A model generated the notes under the pieces. The model was not told the DNA's origin. It was given only the letters and a program-made list of their open reading frames with translations, and made no database searches. From Acanthosoma haemorrhoidale (Eukaryota > Arthropoda > Insecta > Hemiptera > Acanthosomatidae): DNA of 64,000 nt. This document shows, one piece after another, positions 58,363 through 64,000 of this stretch; the stretch's first letter is position 1; each line of letters begins with the position of its first letter. Position numbers and translations under genes: made by a program. Location of the stretch: contig OV884014.1 of the NCBI GenBank assembly GCA_930367205.1, positions 112,605,138-112,669,137 of the forward strand, written 5' to 3'.

Positions 58363-59533
58363 TGATATTTATTGACCTTCTTTTTCTATTAGTTGAAAAA
58401 GCGAAATTCATTGTACAAGATATATTAATAAATTAAATGTACTTTTGATAATGAATTACGCACTCATTAAATAATTTTTTACACAAACTAATACGAATCA
58501 TCTCTCAATATTATTTCTTCTTAGGCCCTTTATTTAGTTACAATATAGTCCAATATTTAAGATATTCAATGTAAAAAGGGGTACAGTCTTGTCAGTTTAG
58601 CAAAAAATAAATCTGACGTCAATATTTTGGACACAATAGATAGAACTGGGTTTTCAGAATTACTGAAGACCCAGGGAATTCAGCCTAAAGATCTTAAACG
58701 AAACCCTGAAAATGAAGTGGTTCATTTAACTTAAAATAGCTTTTGGGATGGTCCTGTTATTCCGTGAAATGTTTCTTCCTAAATAAGGGCTTTTGATTGT
58801 TGTAAAGAGATGTTAGTCTGTAAATATTACAAAAAAAAATAATTGTGAGCATATTGGTCTTAATTTTAACTAGTACAAACTAAAATGAATATTTGATTCA
58901 CATAGTTGATATATTATTTTTTAAACAATAATTATCTATAATAATCTTTGTTCACGCTGGTGCCATGGAATTAGTAGCATTCAATAGCAATAAATTTTAA
59001 AACAAAACAATAAAAAAAAAAATTAGAGAATTATTGCACGCAGAGAAGAAATAAAGAGCTGAATAATGTACCTGTGGGATTGTAAAGCGCGATAAATAAG
59101 AATGAATAACTAGAGGCTGAAACTTTTATGCGGCCAAGATGAATTGCCCCTTGCATGCGAATGTTATTCAATGCAAACATACTACCTTTGCACTATCATC
59201 CATTAAACAGATCGATTCATAGTTTTTTTTCATTCTTTCGAGGGTACAATCTATATTGTTGTTACGGCTTTTCTTTCTTTATGCATGTTGAATGACTAAA
59301 GCATTGGTTGGCCGTGCAACATTTCGGCTTGATGTATTTGTCTGTTTCAGATCCTGACATTGAGAAAAGAATCAAATGGGTAAACATGATTAGTAATAAT
59401 ACAGTTAGGTATAACAGAAATGAGACGTGTTTAAGTGCAGTAATAAGTTGTATCTTATATGTTGTATCTTGGTATTTTACTAAATATACCTGTTTCATCG
59501 ATTGTCTATTTTTGTTTGTTCGTTGACTTCTAG
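58363..59533. other. No gene recognised
   Basis: AT-rich. At 59328-59370 TTTGTCTGTTTCAG is followed by a 29-bp segment and GGGTAAAC, a weak micro-exon-like arrangement. No protein match. Confidence 0.4.
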
Positions 59534-59744
59534 ATGTTATATACAACTTTTTGTTTTGTTTCTATTGTGGCTAAATGCTGCCGCTTATTTTACGTCATCA
59601 GGTATACCTTGTGCTTCTTATCAGACCTACGTATCTACGCCAAAGCGTAGTCTGAAAAACGTATATTTTTCATCAATCCAAGACGATCTCCCAACAAACG
59701 ATTCTGATTTATATACTCTAAGCGAACGGGTATTATCTGAATAA
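59534..59744 (+). other. Possible secreted-peptide reading frame (unverified)
   Basis: After a good acceptor-like tract (TTGTTCGTTGACTTCTAG) a 70-codon open frame runs to a stop. It starts with a hydrophobic segment resembling a signal peptide (CYIQLFVLFLLWLNAAAYF), followed by a hydrophilic part with one dibasic KR site (YQTYVSTPKRSLKNVYFS). There is no in-frame ATG, so a start would have to be in an upstream exon. A donor-like CAG|GTATAC lies at 59601 inside it. I do not recognise the peptide and chance is quite possible. Confidence 0.2.
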
Positions 59745-59745
59745 T

Positions 59746-60557
59746 CGCCGAATACTCAGGCCCTACGTTCAAGGAAGCACGAAGGGTGTTCACTAAGCCA
59801 TCTGTATTTATATTCCTCAATAGATGCTGTCAAATTGATACACGCAATGCTCAGTATAAAAAGAGTTGGATTATACTGATTATATCACCCATACAGATAC
59901 CATTCAATAACTATAGTCAAATAGCATATCCAAGTATTAGGAAATTCTTTTTACTACGAGGTTAATAAGAACTACCCTTTAGGTAGGTACATTAAACGTA
60001 CATTTATGACACAAAAGATAATTATTCCTGAATATTTCGTCAAAATCTGAAATCTGGACTGTTTATGTTTGCCTAGGAAAGAATATACAACTGACGACTA
60101 TTTGATTTAGTAGGGAAAATATTGATGACTAGTCCACTATTAAACATCTCCTGAGAATCCTCTCCGTCAGATTTGCTTTTTTAAAATCCCCCAGGTTTTT
60201 GAGTCCGTTCGTGTAAGGAGGAAATCTGGTGATTATTTTGAGCAGATCAGCAGGCGCAGGACTTACGCGCATGTTGGAAACTCCGCAACGACGTGCCACG
60301 GTTTCATTATTGCAGATAACTGCATTAAGTTCAGTGAAGTTTTAATTTGTATTACATTGTAGAATAGGTTTTTGATATATGGACACGAAAGAGAATGAAT
60401 CGAGGATATCACGTAACGAAACTAATAGTTAAAACGAAATGTCTTAATTTTGTGGCAATGCTACAAATAAGTAATTTTAATTCTGTCTAATGAAAAAGAA
60501 ACGAGACTATAAAATAAAATCAATTGAAAGGATTGAAGTGTTTACCAGCATTCTATA
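59746..60557. other. No gene recognised
   Basis: Unassigned AT-rich sequence. A weak acceptor-donor pair (ACTACCCTTTAG|GTAGGT) lies at about 59970-59988. Confidence 0.4.
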
Positions 60558-60660
60558 GGGTGTCCCAGAATTAACGCAAGATTTGATTTAAATATAAAAC
60601 ACAGTTTTTAGTATTTTTGTTGTTATTTTTTTATTGAATTATAAAGTAAATAGGATAGGA

Positions 60661-61041
60661 CTATTTATGGAATAACACATCGGGAAAATGGCCTCCACGA
60701 TTTTGCTGGCACATACGCACTCTTTTGTCGAAATTTTCCATGACCATTTGGCATAAATGTGGTTGAATTCCGTTAATGCAGCGTTCAATTTCCTCTTTTA
60801 ATACACGGGTGGATGTGGGCTTGTTGACATACACCTTTGACTTCAAATAACCCCATAAAAAGAAATCTAAAGGTGTTAAATCACACGATCTAGGGGGCCA
60901 ATTCTGATCACCGGAACGAGAGAGTAAACGACCTGGAAATGTCTCATGCAGTATTAGAATTGTTTCATGGGCTGTATGGCATGTGGCACCATCTTGTTGA
61001 AACCACACATTGGCCACATCAATATCATCCAATTTTGGCAC
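60661..61041 (-). pseudogene. Mariner-family A transposase, catalytic half
   Basis: 126 codons open to a natural stop: PKLDDIDVANVWFQQDGATC, then DQNWPPRSCDLTPLDFFLWG, YLKSKVYVNKPTSTRVLKEE, and a C-terminus NRGGHFPDVLFHK. This contains the second and third catalytic Asp. Upstream the frame breaks at the deletion junction near 61035-61055 (CGATGCCGAATCGATGTTCC), where the N-terminal NPGTS-type sequence continues in another frame. Confidence 0.85.
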
Positions 61042-61134
61042 AAAGAACTGTATTTACGATGCCGAATCGATGTTCCTGGATTTTCAACAACACTCTCACG
61101 CACTGCTTCGATATTGACATTAAAACGGCTAGTT

Positions 61135-61397
61135 ATGTAATATTACATTTTTAGTAGAAACGTGTGCCACAGTTGAGACTTATGGTCCCCTTTTTTTTGT
61201 AATGAACCCCTTCCTCCCATAAACTCCTAACCCTCAGACTACCGGCATCCGGCAAAGACACTCACATTCGTGCCTTAGCCTAAGCCTAAGTATGTTCTAG
61301 TGGTGTAACTGATTAATATTTATATATATACCAGTTTTTTTATTGTTATTCATAATAAAGTTTTTTAAAAGACTCTTCTCTACAAGATTATTTAACT
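61135..61397. mobile_element. 263-bp nested insertion of unknown class
   Basis: It interrupts the mariner coding region. GGCTAGTT (61127-61134) and GGCTTGTT (61398-61405) flank it as an 8-bp duplication with one mismatch. 8 bp is the usual length for hAT-type elements, but I could not find terminal inverted repeats. Confidence 0.55.
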
Positions 61398-61668
61398 GGC
61401 TTGTTCCTGGACGACCAGTGTGTTTAGTGTCTCCAACTGATCTAGTCTCCCTTAATTTTTTGAATATTCTCTTCATAGTGAAAACACTATTCCGACCAGA
61501 TTTTGTATGAAATTTTCGAACTGCGGCCGCGTTGTTCTATCGTGTAACGCTTCATTTTTATTAACCCTAAACTGTCAGCTGTCAAATTGTTTTGTTTTTT
61601 TAGGGTTGCCAGCACTTTAGTGCACAAATGGTGGCAAATTCAAATCTTGCGTTAATTCTGGGAAACCC

Positions 61669-62521
61669 TATAGTAGAGTAAATAAATCTATAAATGAATC
61701 ATCATTTAGATAATAAACTAAATATATTAAATTTAAAAAAAATTAGTGATTACTCAATTATAAATTATAAATAAATAGATAAATTTAACCATAGTTAAAA
61801 ATGTAAGAAGTAGTGTATAATTAAAAATGTATTTAAAATATTATTTGTCCAGTATATATGAAATATTAACTAAACTTTTCTAAATATACATATGGTCTGA
61901 TAAAGAATGGAAGAATCACTGATAAAAGATAAAATCTAAAAGACAAGAAGGTTTTTTTTGCTTCCTACGTGGTTCACAATTAAGGTACAGCCAAGGCCCG
62001 CGGAGTTTTCCGTTTTCCTGGAAAAATCCTCTCCTGTGTGTCTAGCTAATATCCTTCATGGTTCTTCCTTACGTTTAAAACCATCTTTATTCTCTCTTTA
62101 GGAATATTTATTTCCCCTCTATTACCATTGTACTTTCCTTTTTATTGTACATATTACACTATTTTTTTTTGTTTCATAATTTATTTTTTTTCAGCTAGAA
62201 TTGATGATTTATATCTGCGTTTAATTATTATTTGTTGCTTACTCGGCCAGGAGAACAATTTTTTTTTCTCGTCTATATTTGTATATATCTAATCCGGTCA
62301 TAAAATAAACATATACATAATATACAATAATAAATACACTCAATATAGATCAAAGTTAATAAAGCAAAATGTTCCCACATTACCTACACCCTCAGTCGCT
62401 AGTCTTCTCTACTAGTTTATTTTAATTCCAGTCCTCTTCCTGTATCCGAGACAGTACGGTACTTAAGCTTCCATCTCGACAAATTACTGACCTGGAACCC
62501 ACACACGAGGCTAAAAAGACA
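61669..62521. other. No gene recognised
   Basis: Unassigned AT-rich sequence. Confidence 0.45.
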
Positions 62522-63200
62522 AGATCTAAACAGACGCTTTGGACAACTGTACAGACTACTTCAAAGGACATCCTATATCTCAATAGAAAACAAATTGCTA
62601 ATTTACAAAGTTATATTCAAGCCAATTTGGACAACCGGAATAGAGCTATTGGGGACAGCAAAAAAGTCGAACATCAGCGTATCCAATCCTTTCAATCAAA
62701 AGTCCTGAGAACAATAGTAAATGCCTCTTATTACGTCAGCAACAAAACCCTTCATAACGATCTTAATATATCCTACTCATCCAAGTTAACGAAATCGAAA
62801 CCTATCTAACCACCCTAATCCCCTAGGACAGTCATTACACTGCACCACTCATCCCTATAATCCTCCTCGGAGACTAAAACGGCAGTGGCCTCGTGACCTG
62901 CTATAAATACGTGATAGTCCTGGCAATAGTCAGTTACTCCAATCATGTCCTGAGCGTCTGTGGCTCTCGCGCTCTTGGTCAGCCGCAGCCGGCTTTTATC
63001 CAGTGCGGCTCCAAGACTCCGCTTCCTCCTTGGCATGCTAGGGAGGTGACAGCCTTGTGGATTTGGGAGCTCTCAGGGGTTGTTGTAAATATTGTATGAA
63101 TGAGCGAGTAAAAATTGTAAATATCGCATGAATAAGATCATTTATTACAATTACTTATTGCCCAATGAGGCAGATTGTAATTTTATCATAATAAAGTTGT
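62522..63200 (+). mobile_element. Jockey-clade LINE 3' end, copy J9
   Basis: ORF2 C-terminus (LNRRFGQLYRLLQRTSYLS-like with frameshifts, then QSKVLRTIVNASYYVSNKTL) and the 3' UTR ending GCAGATTGTAATTTTATCAT. ORF2 is broken by at least one frameshift near 62640-62690. Confidence 0.85.
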
Positions 63201-64000
63201 CGTCGATTCAGAAAATATGGATGATAGATAGTCGATGTGCCAATACAATGTGTACATGATAATAAATACATCCTTACAAACATAAGAGACATCGGCTTCC
63301 ATACTTAAAGCAATGGAGGAAACGAGATATCATCTGACAGAGTGTATCCATGCATAATTCATGAGCCAGCGACGCTCCCTCAAACCTATAATGCCATCTC
63401 TTTGATTCAATTTTAATTTCAAATTGCTACTAATACCACTGATGTCTGTATATGATATATTTAAGGAGAGATATTATCATCGGGTCAGGGGTAACTTCTT
63501 GAACCAGCCAACAAAACATAGAACATTGGTGCAAAGCTAGACTTTTCATATAGTCCTAATCAGTTATCAATCAGGGGTTTTTAATATGCTACCCATTTTA
63601 TAATGGCCTTTTTTTTAAATTTTTGATATACCAAAAATAAATTATGTAATTTAATTTTAATGTATTGGCCAGGTTTTTATAAATAGGGCATTGTTGTACC
63701 ATCGGGATTAATTTTTGTGTTATCATGTGTTGGTTTATTTTAGTTTATTAATACTTCTTATTTTTCCTGAGATGTGGTGCTGAACGAATCTTATCTTCTT
63801 AAACTCAAATCTTCCATCCAAGTCATCTCTACCCCTTAGAACTATTCTCGTATACTTCCATTCATGATTAATTTCCTTCCAAATTTCAACAAAAAGTTTT
63901 TTTTAATTTGCCTATTTTTACGCCGGAATTTCTGGGATTTTCAGTTTATTTTCACTGTTGCCCTGGCAGTGCACACATTGTGGTTGAATAGGTATAATGA
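63201..64000. other. No gene recognised
   Basis: AT-rich intron-like DNA to the window edge. Confidence 0.45.

Larger units (their letters stand above)
60558..61668 (-). mobile_element. Mariner-family A, copy A5, with nested insertion
   Basis: Termini GGGTGTCCCAGAATTAACGC and its inverse (…CGTTAATTCTGGGAAACCC) flanked by TA on both sides (60556-60557, 61669-61670). It is the most complete family-A copy in outline but is interrupted at 61135-61397 by foreign DNA and carries the shared internal deletion. Confidence 0.9.

Overview
This is a eukaryotic, almost certainly insect, nuclear window. It is A+T-rich and has no bacterial-style gene packing. It carries insect-type transposable elements: Jockey, RTE-like and I/LOA-type non-LTR retrotransposons, mariner elements with TA target duplications, a Ty3/gypsy-type gag, solo LTRs, AT-rich MITEs and minisatellites. 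By my own boundaries about 24 kb of the 64 kb is recognisable repeat, and the real fraction is probably higher.

Only one stretch looks like a host gene exon: 121 bp at 32388-32508 on the + strand. It has an in-frame coding sequence, an acceptor (tatcttccag) and a donor (CAG|GTAAGG). The peptide resembles the start of the prodomain of ADAM10/Kuzbanian metalloproteases. A textbook recursive-splicing site, a strong acceptor fused directly to a strong donor, lies on the same strand at 3149-3172. The simplest reading is that most of the window is two very long introns of one ADAM10-like gene, one of which is removed stepwise and both of which are filled by transposons.

Layout. 1-1990: gag, primer-binding site and LTR of a gypsy-like element on the minus strand, cut by the window edge. 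2190-8957: AT-rich MITEs (one head-to-head pair), Jockey 3' ends and the recursive splice site. 9000-13700: LINE 3' hairpins, an LTR fragment and a mariner. 16390-20800: Jockey, an RTE-like LINE, and a solo LTR with a 5-bp duplication. 22700-25290: two mariner derivatives. 29716-30970: two LINE copies in one target site. 31100-32347: retroposon fragments, then a MITE ending 40 bp before the exon. 33170-40000: Jockey, a degenerate mariner, two minisatellites, a mariner deletion derivative and an LTR. 42400-45160: an RTE-like LINE split by a MITE, and a second mariner family. 46261-55179: three LTR copies, a twin-primed I/LOA-type element with intact RNase H, and a 95-bp mariner hairpin. 56322-63200: a MITE, a minisatellite with a Jockey insertion, a mariner with a nested insertion, and a Jockey 3' end.

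No operons, CRISPR arrays, rRNA genes or convincing functional tRNA genes were seen. The coding capacity is otherwise that of dead or dying transposons. The most interesting signals are the recursive splice site paired with the orphan ADAM10-like exon, and several very clean records of transposition mechanism: twin priming, reuse of one target site, a shared deletion junction, and an empty/filled site pair.
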